DNA of 64,000 bases. Source: Pseudoalteromonas sp. XI10 (GTDB taxonomy: Bacteria > Pseudomonadota > Gammaproteobacteria > Enterobacterales > Alteromonadaceae). A program made the translations under genes and the position numbers. Under the pieces are notes generated by a model that was not told the origin of the DNA, did no database searches, and saw only the letters and a program-made list of their open reading frames with translations. The stretch is taken from assembly GCF_001469895.1 (NCBI RefSeq), contig NZ_LOPY01000052.1:62001-126000 (forward strand), in the 5' to 3' direction. Shown here piece by piece: positions 54,985 through 63,242 of the stretch (position 1 is its first letter; each line of letters starts with the position of its first letter).

Positions 54985-55018
54985 AAGTTTCCCCCTAAAT
55001 GCTATTTTAGCATTGCTT

Positions 55019-55046
55019 AGCCCACTCAATTTGAGTGGGCTTTTTT
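55019..55046 (+). terminator. terminator after the GbpA-like gene
   Basis: GCCCACTCAA/TTGAGTGGGC stem with T6 tail, about 35 bases beyond the stop. It directly abuts an inverted-repeat element. Confidence 0.88.
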
Positions 55047-55047
55047 A

Positions 55048-55209
55048 ATACCAACCCGCAATAATACTTAATCATTTTGAGGGATTAAACCTGTCGCTAA
55101 CTGCGTTAAAAATTTCTCATTTAGAACAACTAAATAACGAAATTTTTGCCTTGTTATCAACGAGGTTCTATCGCCTCAAAATAGACTACTTAATTAAGCT
55201 GATTGGTAT
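55048..55209. repeat. MITE-like inverted-repeat element
   Basis: A 162-bp stretch bounded by ATACCAA and TTGGTAT. Inner pairs include ATTTTGAGG (55073-55081) with CCTCAAAAT (55172-55180), and matching stretches around AACCTGTCGCTAAC and its partner further in, so most of it folds as one imperfect palindrome. It has no coding potential. Similar small elements are common in Alteromonadales intergenic regions and probably move with a transposase elsewhere; only one copy was seen in this window. Confidence 0.65.
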
Positions 55210-55259
55210 AATTCTGTGATAAACTGCTAGCAATTCGTTTTTTATTTTGGTTTTTTCTT

Positions 55260-57338
55260 GTGTCGTCAAATTCGTATTCTTTGTCTTTATTAGCGCATCC
55301 TCCTGTTGCAAAAAAACAGCCTCAGCAATTAACTACTCACCAACTGACTCGCACCGATAATTATTATTGGATGCGTGATGATGAGCGTGAAAATGAAGAT
55401 GTATTAGCGCATTTAAATGCCGAAAACGATTATTGCGATAAACAACTTACCGACATAAAACCACTGCGCGAACAGCTATTTAATGAGTTAAAAGACCGTA
55501 TTGTAAAAGACGACAACACGGTACCCGTGAAAGATGGCCAATATTGGTATCACTCAGAAGTACGTGGCGACGATGAATATGCACGCCATTATCGTAGCAG
55601 CTCAATAGAAGCGCGCGACAAGCACTTATTGTTAGATGTAAATCAATTAGCTGGCGATTACGAATTTTATGAGTTAGGTGAAGTTGCAATTAGCCCTGAT
55701 GAGCAGTTGCTTGCTTACTCTGAAGACACCGAAGGTCGCCGTATTTATACCGTGCGTTTTAAAAATATTGCCAGCGGTGAGATGTTTAGTGATGTGCTGG
55801 AAAACACCGAAGGCCAAGTGGTGTGGGCTAATGATAACAAAACGGTGTTTTATGTGAAAAAAGACCTGCAAACCTTATTGGGCTTTCAGGTTTACCGCCA
55901 TGTTTTAGGCACCCCGCAAGCTGATGACGTACTCGTTTATGAAGAGCAAGATAAAAGCTTCTTTATGGGGCTTGGCAAAAGCCGCGATGAAAGCCTTATT
56001 ATTATTGACCTTGCGACCACAGAAACAAACGATACTTGGGTGCTTGATGCCAATAACCCAAAGGGTGAATTTAGTGCCTTAATGCCACGCGAAGAAGGCC
56101 ATGAGTTCGATGTCGATAAGATAGGTGATACCTTTTACATTGTTACCAACTGGCAAGCGAAAAACTTTCGCTTAATGACCGCGACGCAAAGCACCATTGC
56201 CGATAAAAGTCTTTGGCAGGAGCATACACCGCATCGCGAGAATGTATTGTTAGAAGGGGTCGAAATTTTCGATGAGTATCTTATCCTCACTGAGCGAGAG
56301 CTTGGCCAAACACGTTTTGTGGTGGTGGATCAGCAAGCCGAGCGTCTTACTTTAGAGTTTGATGATCCTTGTTATTATGCTGCAATTGCAATGAATCCAG
56401 AGCCGAATGTGAGCTCTGCGCGTATTTATTATTCAAGCTTAACGACGCCAGGTTCTTTGTATGATGTTGATTTAAAAACAGGTAACAAAACCTTATTAAA
56501 ACAACAGCAAGTGCTCGGGGATTTTAATCCAGAGCATTATCGCTCAGAACGTGTAATGGTTACTGCAAGGGATGGCGAGCAAGTGCCGGTTTCTTTGGTT
56601 TATCGTATTGATAAATTTAATAAAGATGGTACTAACCCGCTGTTGCAATATGGCTATGGCGCATACGGTATTACCATCGATCCTAGCTTTTCAAGTAGCT
56701 CACTAAGCTTGTTAGATCGCGGCTTTGTTTATGCGATTGCACATATTCGTGGCGGTGAAATGCTAGGTCGTCATTGGTATGAGCAAGGTAAAAAGCAATA
56801 TAAACAAAATAGCTTTAGCGATTTTATTGATGTTACGCATGCGCTTACAGAGCAAGGCTATGCAAACCCAGAAAAGGTTTTCGCGTCTGGTGGCAGTGCT
56901 GGTGGTTTATTAATGGGCGCTGTGGTTAACCAAGCACCTGAGCTTTATTTAGGTATCGGCTGTCATGTGCCATTTTTAGATGTGCTAACCACTATGCTTG
57001 ATGAGAGTATTCCACTGACGACCAATGAATACGACGAGTGGGGTAACCCAAATGATCCTGCGTTTTATGATGTGATTCAGGCTTACTCGCCGTACGATAA
57101 TATTAAGTCGCAGGCTTACCCTAATATTCTTGTTACCACCGGGTTCCATGACTCTCAAGTGCAATACTGGGAGCCAATGAAGTGGGTTGCTAAGCTGCGT
57201 GAACTTAAAACCGATGACAACATTTTGGTATTTAAAACCGACATGGATGCAGGCCATGGTGGCGCATCGGGTCGCTTTAAAAGCCTTGAGGAAAAGGCAT
57301 TAGAAATGGCGTTTTTTATTGCTTTATTACCGAATTAA
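55260..57338 (+). CDS. ptrB: oligopeptidase B (S9A)
   Basis: A 692-residue cytoplasmic serine peptidase that cuts after Lys and Arg in small peptides. It starts with GTG and no strong Shine-Dalgarno is seen. The N-terminal propeller domain opens with TDNYYWMRDDERENEDVLAHLNAENDYCD. The hydrolase domain carries the nucleophile S546 (ASGGSAGGLLMGAV), an Asp in FHDSQVQYWEP and the His of MDAGHGG. RGGEMLGRHWYEQGKK is a further S9A motif. Length fits OpdB (about 690). Confidence 0.92.
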   Translation: MSSNSYSLSLLAHPPVAKKQPQQLTTHQLTRTDNYYWMRDDERENEDVLAHLNAENDYCDKQLTDIKPLREQLFNELKDRIVKDDNTVPVKDGQYWYHSEVRGDDEYARHYRSSSIEARDKHLLLDVNQLAGDYEFYELGEVAISPDEQLLAYSEDTEGRRIYTVRFKNIASGEMFSDVLENTEGQVVWANDNKTVFYVKKDLQTLLGFQVYRHVLGTPQADDVLVYEEQDKSFFMGLGKSRDESLIIIDLATTETNDTWVLDANNPKGEFSALMPREEGHEFDVDKIGDTFYIVTNWQAKNFRLMTATQSTIADKSLWQEHTPHRENVLLEGVEIFDEYLILTERELGQTRFVVVDQQAERLTLEFDDPCYYAAIAMNPEPNVSSARIYYSSLTTPGSLYDVDLKTGNKTLLKQQQVLGDFNPEHYRSERVMVTARDGEQVPVSLVYRIDKFNKDGTNPLLQYGYGAYGITIDPSFSSSSLSLLDRGFVYAIAHIRGGEMLGRHWYEQGKKQYKQNSFSDFIDVTHALTEQGYANPEKVFASGGSAGGLLMGAVVNQAPELYLGIGCHVPFLDVLTTMLDESIPLTTNEYDEWGNPNDPAFYDVIQAYSPYDNIKSQAYPNILVTTGFHDSQVQYWEPMKWVAKLRELKTDDNILVFKTDMDAGHGGASGRFKSLEEKALEMAFFIALLPN

Positions 57339-57404
57339 GGCTTAGATAAATAAGTAAATAAATTTTATAAGCGTAAACTTAAGTTGTATTTCAAAGGGGT
57401 GAGC

Positions 57405-57806
57405 ATGTTTAAAGCCCATGGTGATTGGCGTTATTTTGTTGAGCCGCCAGTGATTTATGTGGAAGTTAGTGGCAGCTTTAATAAAGAAGCCGTTGCTTCA
57501 TTTAGTATTGAAGTCGGTCAAGAAATCATGAAGTACCCTGAAAATTCAATTCAGTATGCAGTGGTTAATTTGGAACAATTTGAATTAGCAACTGCAGATA
57601 GTATTGAGATTGCAAAGGCTTACTTTCAGGCTGTAAAAGCGCGGGGTTACAAACGCGTTGATTATATTAAAGCGAATATCATTGCTCGCAATTTATTAGA
57701 GACAGTTTGGTCTGGTGTTGAAATGGATATTAACTTTCACCCAGATGCTGAAAGCTTTTTTCAAGCAAGACCCGAGTACGATAATTTAAGAAAGTGGTTA
57801 AAGTAA
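57405..57806 (+). CDS. STAS-like protein of unknown function
   Basis: A 133-residue soluble protein. The start at 57405 has AAAGGGGTG before it and is preferred over an in-frame TTG 21 bases upstream. The alternation VIYVEVSGSFNKEAVASFSIEVGQEIMKYPENSIQYAVVNLEQFELATADSIEIAKAYF recalls the SpoIIAA/STAS fold, but no phosphorylatable Ser motif is clear. The remaining part is helical and charged. Alone between oligopeptidase B and Dps genes. Confidence 0.6.
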   Translation: MFKAHGDWRYFVEPPVIYVEVSGSFNKEAVASFSIEVGQEIMKYPENSIQYAVVNLEQFELATADSIEIAKAYFQAVKARGYKRVDYIKANIIARNLLETVWSGVEMDINFHPDAESFFQARPEYDNLRKWLK

Positions 57807-57822
57807 TGCTTTCTAAATATAA

Positions 57823-57848
57823 AAAAAGCCCTCATTTGAGGGCTTTTT
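57823..57848. terminator. bidirectional terminator
   Basis: AAGCCCTCA and TGAGGGCTT form a stem with a TT centre, with A and T runs outside. It serves the STAS-like gene (+) and dps (-). Confidence 0.85.
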
Positions 57849-57865
57849 CGTGTCAATTCTAAATA

Positions 57866-58339
57866 TTAACCAAGGTAGGCTTTTAACATCCAAACAAGTT
57901 TCTCTTGTTCTTTAATGTAGTCGCCCATTAGCGATGCTGTACCTTCGTCATCTGCATCACCTGCTTGTGCAAGGATTTCACGCTGCATTTGAATAAGCGT
58001 GCTGTAACCTGCTAAAAGGTTTTCTACTGCAGCAGTACCTTCAGTGATATTTTTAGCTTCACTGATCTTGCTATCTTCGATGTACTCAGAGAATGCATGT
58101 ACCGGTGTACCGCCTAATGTTAAAATACGCTCTGCAATCTCGTCTACTTTCTCAAGTAGTAAGTTATAAATTTCTTCAAACTTAAGGTGTAATTCAAAAA
58201 AGTTACGACCTTTAATATTCCAATGAAAGCCGCGTGCGTTCATGTATTGGATTTGGTAGCAGCTTAGTAAAGAGTTTAGTGAATTTACGATATCTTCACT
58301 TTTTGCGCTGTTTAAACCAATTGCATTTACCTGTGACAT
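57866..58339 (-). CDS. dps: Dps ferritin-like DNA-protection protein
   Basis: A 157-residue protein forming a 12-mer that stores iron and detoxifies peroxide. The four-helix bundle has the inter-subunit ferroxidase set: His in NARGFHWNIKGRNFFELHLKFEEIY, and Asp/Glu in LEKVDEIAERILTLGGTPVHAFSEY. Length is normal. It stands alone. The promoter region contains an ATAG-N7-CTAT element at 58444, half of an OxyR motif, which would fit peroxide control. Confidence 0.93.
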   Translation of the reverse strand: MSQVNAIGLNSAKSEDIVNSLNSLLSCYQIQYMNARGFHWNIKGRNFFELHLKFEEIYNLLLEKVDEIAERILTLGGTPVHAFSEYIEDSKISEAKNITEGTAAVENLLAGYSTLIQMQREILAQAGDADDEGTASLMGDYIKEQEKLVWMLKAYLG

Positions 58340-58443
58340 AGATTGCTCCTTAAAAAAACCGTTAAGTGTTTACTTGCTAGTGCTTGGTGTTAAGTATTAG
58401 CCATCTTGGTTAATCTGTAAAATGGTTTAATTCGAACACTGTG

Positions 58444-58458
58444 ATAGGTTTTAGCTAT
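58444..58458. promoter_or_regulatory. partial OxyR-like element
   Basis: ATAG, 7 bases, CTAT: one half of the OxyR consensus (which needs two such pairs). The other pair is not seen at the proper spacing. It lies about 105 bases before the dps start. Confidence 0.3.
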
Positions 58459-58631
58459 CAAAGGTTGTTTTTGTCCATTTGTGCACTATCAACATAACTT
58501 TGAATTACTTTATATAGACTTGGGGCAACTGAGCAAAAAATCTACCTTATTTTGCAAATATTCAAAAATTAGGCAGAAAGTATGATCTAAAACAAGGTTT
58601 GTACTCGCTGATAAATAGGCCGATTTAGAAC

Positions 58632-58645
58632 TTGATTTAGGTCAA
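58632..58645 (+). promoter_or_regulatory. FNR-like site before a small membrane gene
   Basis: TTGATTTAGGTCAA matches the FNR/Anr consensus TTGAT-N4-ATCAA at 9 of 10 positions. It lies about 60 bases before the gene at 58704, a fitting place for activation under low oxygen. Confidence 0.55.
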
Positions 58646-58703
58646 AAAAACAACGAACCAGAAGCGCATAATGACTTTACCGCATTTAACCAGGAGAAGA
58701 AAA

Positions 58704-58913
58704 ATGGACGGTAAAACAGTTAAAGAAAACAAAGCTGAAATAGTTGTTGTAGTGATTGCATTACTTGCATTTGTTATCGGTTTGGTAGGTCATCTAGCAG
58801 GTGCTAGCTTCGCAAACTTTGATACCTTTGGCTATATTGCTGCACCTGTACCATTGATCTTAGGGATCATTGTTTTAATCTCATATAAAGTGGCTGCAAG
58901 TGCTGAAGATTAA
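58704..58913 (+). CDS. small membrane protein, possibly FNR controlled
   Basis: A 69-residue protein with two helices (about 9-31 and 42-64) and charged ends. The start at 58704 has AGGAGAAG upstream and is better than an in-frame ATG 33 bases earlier. I do not recognise a family. The FNR-like site suggests a role in low-oxygen respiration. It is convergent with the hydrolase gene, four bases apart. Confidence 0.65.
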   Translation: MDGKTVKENKAEIVVVVIALLAFVIGLVGHLAGASFANFDTFGYIAAPVPLILGIIVLISYKVAASAED

Positions 58914-58917
58914 AGTA

Positions 58918-59523
58918 TCACTCACTTTGATTTATAAGCTTAATAATGTAATCCATCACTTGGCGTGAGTAGATCATACTGGTGTGACTCAAATGAAACA
59001 CCTTATGTTCTGCCATGCCATTGAGCTTGGTTTCATCTATCAAAACTGTACCATCAGAGACACTGCCTTTGGCAATTAGCGGCATTAGCCCTATTGGTAA
59101 GTCACCAGCAATACTATAAAGCTTGGCATTAAACGGCCAATCGCCATTCTCAGGTAATAAAAACTCCACGCTATTTTTTAACAGCATTTCAAAGCCCTTT
59201 TGCTGCATTTGCTTAGCAATATGACTGCCTTTATGCGGGGTGCCTAAGGTGATCACCTTTTCGACATGGCGGCTTTGAAGAGAATTGGCCTCTAAGTAAG
59301 CGCGAGCAACTAAGCCACCCATAGAGTGGCAAACTAAGGCGGTAGGTTTACCACCGATAAAGCGATCAATCTTGTCGAAAATCGCTGCTCTATCGGGAGA
59401 GAGCGTGTTATAGGTCAAATTGAGTATTTTTAGACCTGACTTTTCAAGACGCGCGCACAGAGGGCGCATCACAAAGCCCGACATATAAAGTCCGTGTAAT
59501 ACTACAACCTGCCTAATTGCCAT
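58918..59523 (-). CDS. alpha/beta hydrolase, lipase-like
   Basis: A 201-residue protein. The order is VVVLHGLYMSGFVMRPL, nucleophile elbow VCHSMGGLVAR (Ser) and a late HLSHTSMIYS (His), in the pattern of the PGAP1-like or lipase_2 group. GTPHKGSHIAKQM after the elbow is typical of esterases acting on lipids. No signal peptide is present. It is 8 bases downstream of the YaeQ gene and probably cotranscribed. Substrate unknown. Confidence 0.85.
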   Translation of the reverse strand: MAIRQVVVLHGLYMSGFVMRPLCARLEKSGLKILNLTYNTLSPDRAAIFDKIDRFIGGKPTALVCHSMGGLVARAYLEANSLQSRHVEKVITLGTPHKGSHIAKQMQQKGFEMLLKNSVEFLLPENGDWPFNAKLYSIAGDLPIGLMPLIAKGSVSDGTVLIDETKLNGMAEHKVFHLSHTSMIYSRQVMDYIIKLINQSE

Positions 59524-59531
59524 CGCGTTCC

Positions 59532-60068
59532 TTACATTAACTGTTGCGGTTTAATTTCGATATTTGCTGTATCTGAGCTAACCCATACTTCACCATCTTG
59601 AATGGTAATAGTGAGCTTAATATTACGATCAGCTAAGTCGGCTAATGCCTGAGTCGCAGCATAATCGAGACTAAAAATACTTAAGTTTTTAAAATCATAC
59701 AACTTAGGTTGATGTTTTTGCCACCAAATCGCTTGGTTATTTTCGCCGTAGGTATATAAAACAACTTGCTTCGACTTATTGCAGGCTTTTTTCAGGCGTT
59801 TTTCGTCTGGTAGCCCAAGCTCAATCCATAATTCAATTTCTTCGCTATAGTTAATGTGCCAAAGCTCAGGCTCATCATCGGCGCATAAGCCTTTAGTAAA
59901 CTCTAAGCCTTCACGGGCATTTAGCGCAAAAGCCAACAAGCGAATCATCAAACGTTGTTCGGTTTCTGATGGGTGTTGTGCCAGTGTTAAATTGAAATCT
60001 TGATAAATGTGGCGATCCATATCACTTAACGATAATTGCGCTTTAATAATGGTTGATTTAAGAGCCAT
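59532..60068 (-). CDS. yaeQ: YaeQ family protein
   Basis: A 178-residue cytoplasmic protein. The opening MALKSTIIKAQLSLSDMDRHIYQDFNLTLAQHPSETEQRLMIRLLAFAL and KGLCADDEPELWHINYSEEIELWIELGLPDEKRLKKACNKSKQVVLYTYG match YaeQ, which has a nuclease-like fold. It once was described as a suppressor of RfaH loss. It starts 92 bases from the broken ylqF start on the other strand, its likely original divergent neighbour. Confidence 0.92.
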   Translation of the reverse strand: MALKSTIIKAQLSLSDMDRHIYQDFNLTLAQHPSETEQRLMIRLLAFALNAREGLEFTKGLCADDEPELWHINYSEEIELWIELGLPDEKRLKKACNKSKQVVLYTYGENNQAIWWQKHQPKLYDFKNLSIFSLDYAATQALADLADRNIKLTITIQDGEVWVSSDTANIEIKPQQLM

Positions 60069-60159
60069 AACTGCTTACTTGAAAAAATTTGCGTCATTAT
60101 AGCGCAATTCGTTGCCGAGCCAGTTAAAATACCGTGAAATTATCTTGTAGGAGTTAAAA

Positions 60160-60195
60160 ATGGCCATCCAGTGGTTCCCGGGTCTACAGTCTTAA
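60160..60195 (+). pseudogene. interrupted 5-prime end of a YlqF/RbgA-type GTPase gene
   Basis: With AGGAG 7 bases upstream, an ATG opens MAIQWFPG, the usual N-terminus of the YlqF/RbgA ribosome-assembly GTPase (where GHMHKA normally follows). After base 60184 the reading continues LQS and a stop. The break lies at GGGTC, just before the integrase gene, so an element probably integrated here and displaced the rest of the gene beyond the window. The match rests on eight residues and context, so treat it as a strong hint. Confidence 0.55.
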
Positions 60196-60297
60196 CTTCC
60201 ATCACTTTCCATACTCATTTTTAAATAAATCTAAGTCATTGAAATTAATTGTTTTTATTGCCGTTCTTTTCCGCGGTCTTCCACCAGCTGCCAGATG

Positions 60298-60321
60298 CTT
60301 TAGTACCCACTAAAGTACCCA
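60298..60321. repeat. paired repeats upstream of the integrase
   Basis: CTTTAGT (60298-60304) and ACTAAAG (60309-60315) form an inverted repeat around ACCC, and AGTACCCA occurs twice (60302-60309, 60314-60321), 12 bases apart. These could be integrase arm sites or regulator sites for the integrase promoter. Confidence 0.5.
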
Positions 60322-60368
60322 TGGGTTCTAAAAGCGTATATACTGACCTAAATTAAGCAGGAGTTTAT

Positions 60369-61565
60369 ATGCCTAGGCCAGTAACTAAACTAACAGATAA
60401 GAAAGTTAAAGCAGCAAAGCCGCAGGAGAAAGAGCAAACTCTTTCAGACGGTGGCGGTTTGCAATTGCGTGTCTTACCCAGCGGTACAAAATCCTGGCAG
60501 TTTAAGTACAAAAATCCAGTTACGGGTAAATACAACAAAATGCCTTTAGGTATTTACCCAGATAAATCCCTTTCAGACGCAAGGGATGATGCCGCTGATA
60601 AAAGAAAGCTACTAGCCAATGGCATTGATCCAAAAACACATAAGTTAGAGAAGAAGAAAGAGGAAGTCCGTAAGCATAATAATACTTTTTTCGCTGCAGC
60701 AGAGCTTTGGTTTGAGCGTAAAAAGCCCACTGTAACTGAGCAGCATGCATCTCGAGAGTGGAAGACATTAGAAAAGTATGTATTTCCAAAAATGAAAAGT
60801 ATGCCTTTGGAAAGCATTACAGCACCAGAGACTATAGAGGTTCTTAGGCCTTTAGAATCCGATGGAAAGCACTCAACAGTAAAGCGTATTTGCCAGAGCC
60901 TTAATCAGATCATGGATTACTCTGTTAATCACGGCTATATACAAGCTAATCCATTAGCCAAAATTATTAAGGTGTTTTCTAAGAATGTGGTAGAACATAT
61001 GGCAACTATTGAGCCAGATGAGTTGCCTGAATTCTTAAAAGCTTTATGGAATGCGCCAAATATTCAAAATAAGACTAGGTTATTGATTCTTTGGCAGCTA
61101 CACACCATGACTCGCCCAAAAGAAGCTGCTAGGGCTAAATGGGAAGATATTCACTTTGATGAGAAAGTTTGGATAATTCCAGCTGAAGAAATGAAACGCA
61201 GAAGAGCGCATAGAGTGCCTTTAACACCTGCTACTTTAGCAATATTAGAGCAAATGAAACCACGCAGCGGCCATCAACAATATATTTTCCCTAATGAACG
61301 TGATCCTAATAGCCATGCAAGCACCTATACAGTGAATGCAGTTATAAAGCGCAGTTTAGGCTATAAGGATAAGCTGGTGGCTCATGGCCTTCGTTCTGTT
61401 GCATCTACGGCGCTTCATGAGCAAGGCTACGATAGCTTATTAGTTGAAGCTTGCTTAGCTCATGCTGATGAAAATGAAACTCGAGCAGCGTATAACCGCT
61501 CTGATTATTTAGAGCAACGCAGGCCAATAATGGAGTGGTGGAGTGACTATATCATTTCATCTTAA
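60369..61565 (+). CDS. tyrosine recombinase, P4-type integrase
   Basis: A 398-residue integrase. The N-terminal DUF4102 arm domain has TDKKVKAAKPQEKEQTLSDGGGLQLRVLPSGTKSWQFKY. The catalytic residues are visible as R (HTMTRPKEAARAKW), H-x-x-R (HGLRSVASTALHEQG), a second His (CLAHADENETRAAYNRSDY) and the nucleophile Tyr in AYNRS. It has an AGGAG ribosome site 8 bases before its ATG. It should insert and excise the element at the broken ylqF start, much as related enzymes use the 5-prime end of prfC for SXT elements. Confidence 0.93.
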   Translation: MPRPVTKLTDKKVKAAKPQEKEQTLSDGGGLQLRVLPSGTKSWQFKYKNPVTGKYNKMPLGIYPDKSLSDARDDAADKRKLLANGIDPKTHKLEKKKEEVRKHNNTFFAAAELWFERKKPTVTEQHASREWKTLEKYVFPKMKSMPLESITAPETIEVLRPLESDGKHSTVKRICQSLNQIMDYSVNHGYIQANPLAKIIKVFSKNVVEHMATIEPDELPEFLKALWNAPNIQNKTRLLILWQLHTMTRPKEAARAKWEDIHFDEKVWIIPAEEMKRRRAHRVPLTPATLAILEQMKPRSGHQQYIFPNERDPNSHASTYTVNAVIKRSLGYKDKLVAHGLRSVASTALHEQGYDSLLVEACLAHADENETRAAYNRSDYLEQRRPIMEWWSDYIISS

Positions 61566-61573
61566 AATTTAAT

Positions 61574-61945
61574 TTAGAGTATTTTTTCATGATTTTCTTT
61601 GATTAACGCAATCAAAAATTGATTCATGCTTATATTCTTATTTTTCGCGCTGAATTTTAACATCTGGTAAGTCTTTTTATCCAAATCAATAGTTACAGTT
61701 CTTATTGAGTTTTTTCGCCTTTTTGCTTGCCTCCAAGCGGTTAGAAATTGGGTTTTATTATTCTTCTTACTTAAGTAGCTGAATGCTTTTCCACCATTTT
61801 CTAGAGTGCTTAAACTCTCAAACTCCTTTGCAATGCTAGGGACCTTTTTCTTAAAGTAACTTTCACTCCACTTCAAGAAATCATCCATTTCGTCTTGAGA
61901 TAAGTTTAAAGCGTAATCAAGAATGAATTCTTCTTTATTTGCCAT
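61574..61945 (-). CDS. ribbon-helix-helix type small regulator
   Basis: A 123-residue protein. The last 40 residues (RTVTIDLDKKTYQMLKFSAKNKNISMNQFLIALIKEN) look like a ribbon-helix-helix DNA-binding domain. The first 85 are helical and basic (LTAWRQAKRRKNS). Between it and the divergent gene is a palindrome with flanking direct repeats, a likely operator. It ends 8 bases from the integrase stop. It may be a plasmid- or element-type regulator; no exact family is recognised. Confidence 0.6.
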   Translation of the reverse strand: MANKEEFILDYALNLSQDEMDDFLKWSESYFKKKVPSIAKEFESLSTLENGGKAFSYLSKKNNKTQFLTAWRQAKRRKNSIRTVTIDLDKKTYQMLKFSAKNKNISMNQFLIALIKENHEKIL

Positions 61946-61960
61946 ATGTCACTAAAATGT

Positions 61961-61994
61961 GTTACTTGTATCGTTACTGTAACGTTACTTGTAT
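61961..61994. promoter_or_regulatory. operator-like cluster between divergent element genes
   Basis: GTTACTTGTAT occurs at 61961-61971 and again at 61984-61994. Between them CGTTAC and GTAACG make a palindrome around one T (61972-61984). This layout fits cooperative binding of a ribbon-helix-helix protein, most simply the one encoded at 61574-61945. Confidence 0.55.
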
Positions 61995-62006
61995 TTTTTT
62001 TCAATA

Positions 62007-63242
62007 ATGGAAAGTACCTTGAATGATAGTAGTGAAGAGTTTTTTAGTATAATAACCTCTCTTTCCCCTTACTCGCTTTATGCTTTTTTTAAGTTATATT
62101 TATGTCCAAGTTTAGCTTGCCACGAGTCAATATCAGAGCTCCAAACTACTAATTTAATAAAAAACCTAAGAGTCAGTTCGAGAGAACTGAAGTTGAGTAT
62201 TGATGAGTTGACAGTGCATGACTTGATCAAAACATCGTTTCAAATTGATAGAGTTCGAGTAGGCAGGTCTAGCAAGGTCGTTCAAAAAATCAAGTCAGTT
62301 GAAGAGCTACTCCTGTCTGTAATCGACGAAGAAAGGATAGACTTAATAGTGTTAATTCTGAAGAATAAAGAAGGCTTCGAACGACCTTTGATGACCAGAG
62401 AGATTGCATTTTTAGTATTCTGCTTATGTCATAGTAAATCTATAGCTATGACGGATAAATATATCAAAACAAAGTTCAGAATCGATATTTGTAGCCTTAT
62501 GACTAAAATCCAAGGTCATAGAAGGTTTAATTTCAAAAACAGTATTTTTCAATGTTTTAATAGAACTGAGGTGGATGTACTTTTTACCTGCTATTGTGCT
62601 ATCGGATATAACCACTCTAAACCGGATGAACCTTTTGAACTAAGCATGATCGGACTACAAGTTCCGCTGGAGTTTAAGAACATTTTTGAATTTATGCTCA
62701 ACTATATAACTGAGGAGAGGTTATATAGTTGCGTTGAACAAGTGAGTGATCATTCGAATAGATATAAAAATTTTGGGTGTGTCGGTAAAAGTAAGTATGT
62801 TGATTTCAACAAATTTTTTATCAATGCATTCAACTCGCAGGATTCAGTTACCAAAAAGCAACTACTTTGCGACATTGAAGTTTTGAAAGGTAAGGGGAAG
62901 GTTTCAACAATAAAAAAAGTAGAGGAACGTTTTCTTATGTATCTTTTTAAGAGAAATGAAGGCGGTTATAAGGAGGTGTATTTAGACAATATTGTTAGGT
63001 CTATAATAAAAGAGCTAGATGCTGTTAAGCAAATGACAACACTTTCTTTCTTAATAAAGACGTTTTGTACTTTCTACTTATCAGAGTTGATTAACCTAAG
63101 AGAACAGCTAATTCGACAACTAGAAGGAGAGAGTATTTTTCAGGTCCGTATGTCTGATGACGAACCTTCATTTTTTGATGTCCGTATTAAGGAAAATAGT
63201 AATATCTTGCTCGTTAATGAAGTATTTAGGTTCGGCTCTTAA
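62007..63242 (+). CDS. unknown protein of the integrative element
   Basis: A 411-residue soluble protein; ATG at 62007 is preferred, a TTG 18 bases upstream is possible, and no Shine-Dalgarno is seen. It is Lys/Glu/Leu/Phe rich and mostly helical, with no signal peptide or clear membrane segment. I recognise no catalytic motif. It is divergent from the RHH gene and shares its operator-like region. A role in element maintenance, replication or defence is all possible; nothing in it lets me choose. Confidence 0.6.
   Translation: MESTLNDSSEEFFSIITSLSPYSLYAFFKLYLCPSLACHESISELQTTNLIKNLRVSSRELKLSIDELTVHDLIKTSFQIDRVRVGRSSKVVQKIKSVEELLLSVIDEERIDLIVLILKNKEGFERPLMTREIAFLVFCLCHSKSIAMTDKYIKTKFRIDICSLMTKIQGHRRFNFKNSIFQCFNRTEVDVLFTCYCAIGYNHSKPDEPFELSMIGLQVPLEFKNIFEFMLNYITEERLYSCVEQVSDHSNRYKNFGCVGKSKYVDFNKFFINAFNSQDSVTKKQLLCDIEVLKGKGKVSTIKKVEERFLMYLFKRNEGGYKEVYLDNIVRSIIKELDAVKQMTTLSFLIKTFCTFYLSELINLREQLIRQLEGESIFQVRMSDDEPSFFDVRIKENSNILLVNEVFRFGS

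Larger units (their letters stand above)
58340..58703. promoter_or_regulatory. divergent region of dps and a small membrane gene
   Basis: A 364-base AT-rich gap between divergent genes. It contains the OxyR-like element at 58444-58458 and the FNR-like site at 58632-58645. No ORF is supported in it. Confidence 0.45.

Noticed and set aside
55048..55209. CRISPR or integron attC
   Set aside because: There is a single unit, no spacer series, and no integrase of the integron type.
60196..60368. possible tRNA 3-prime end as integration site
   Set aside because: P4-type integrases often use tRNA genes, so I looked for a TPsiC arm and CCA end; none is present. The broken MAIQWFPG frame is the better candidate.
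60520..60817. minus-strand ORFs across the integrase gene
   Set aside because: They oppose the DUF4102 domain, which is intact on the plus strand.
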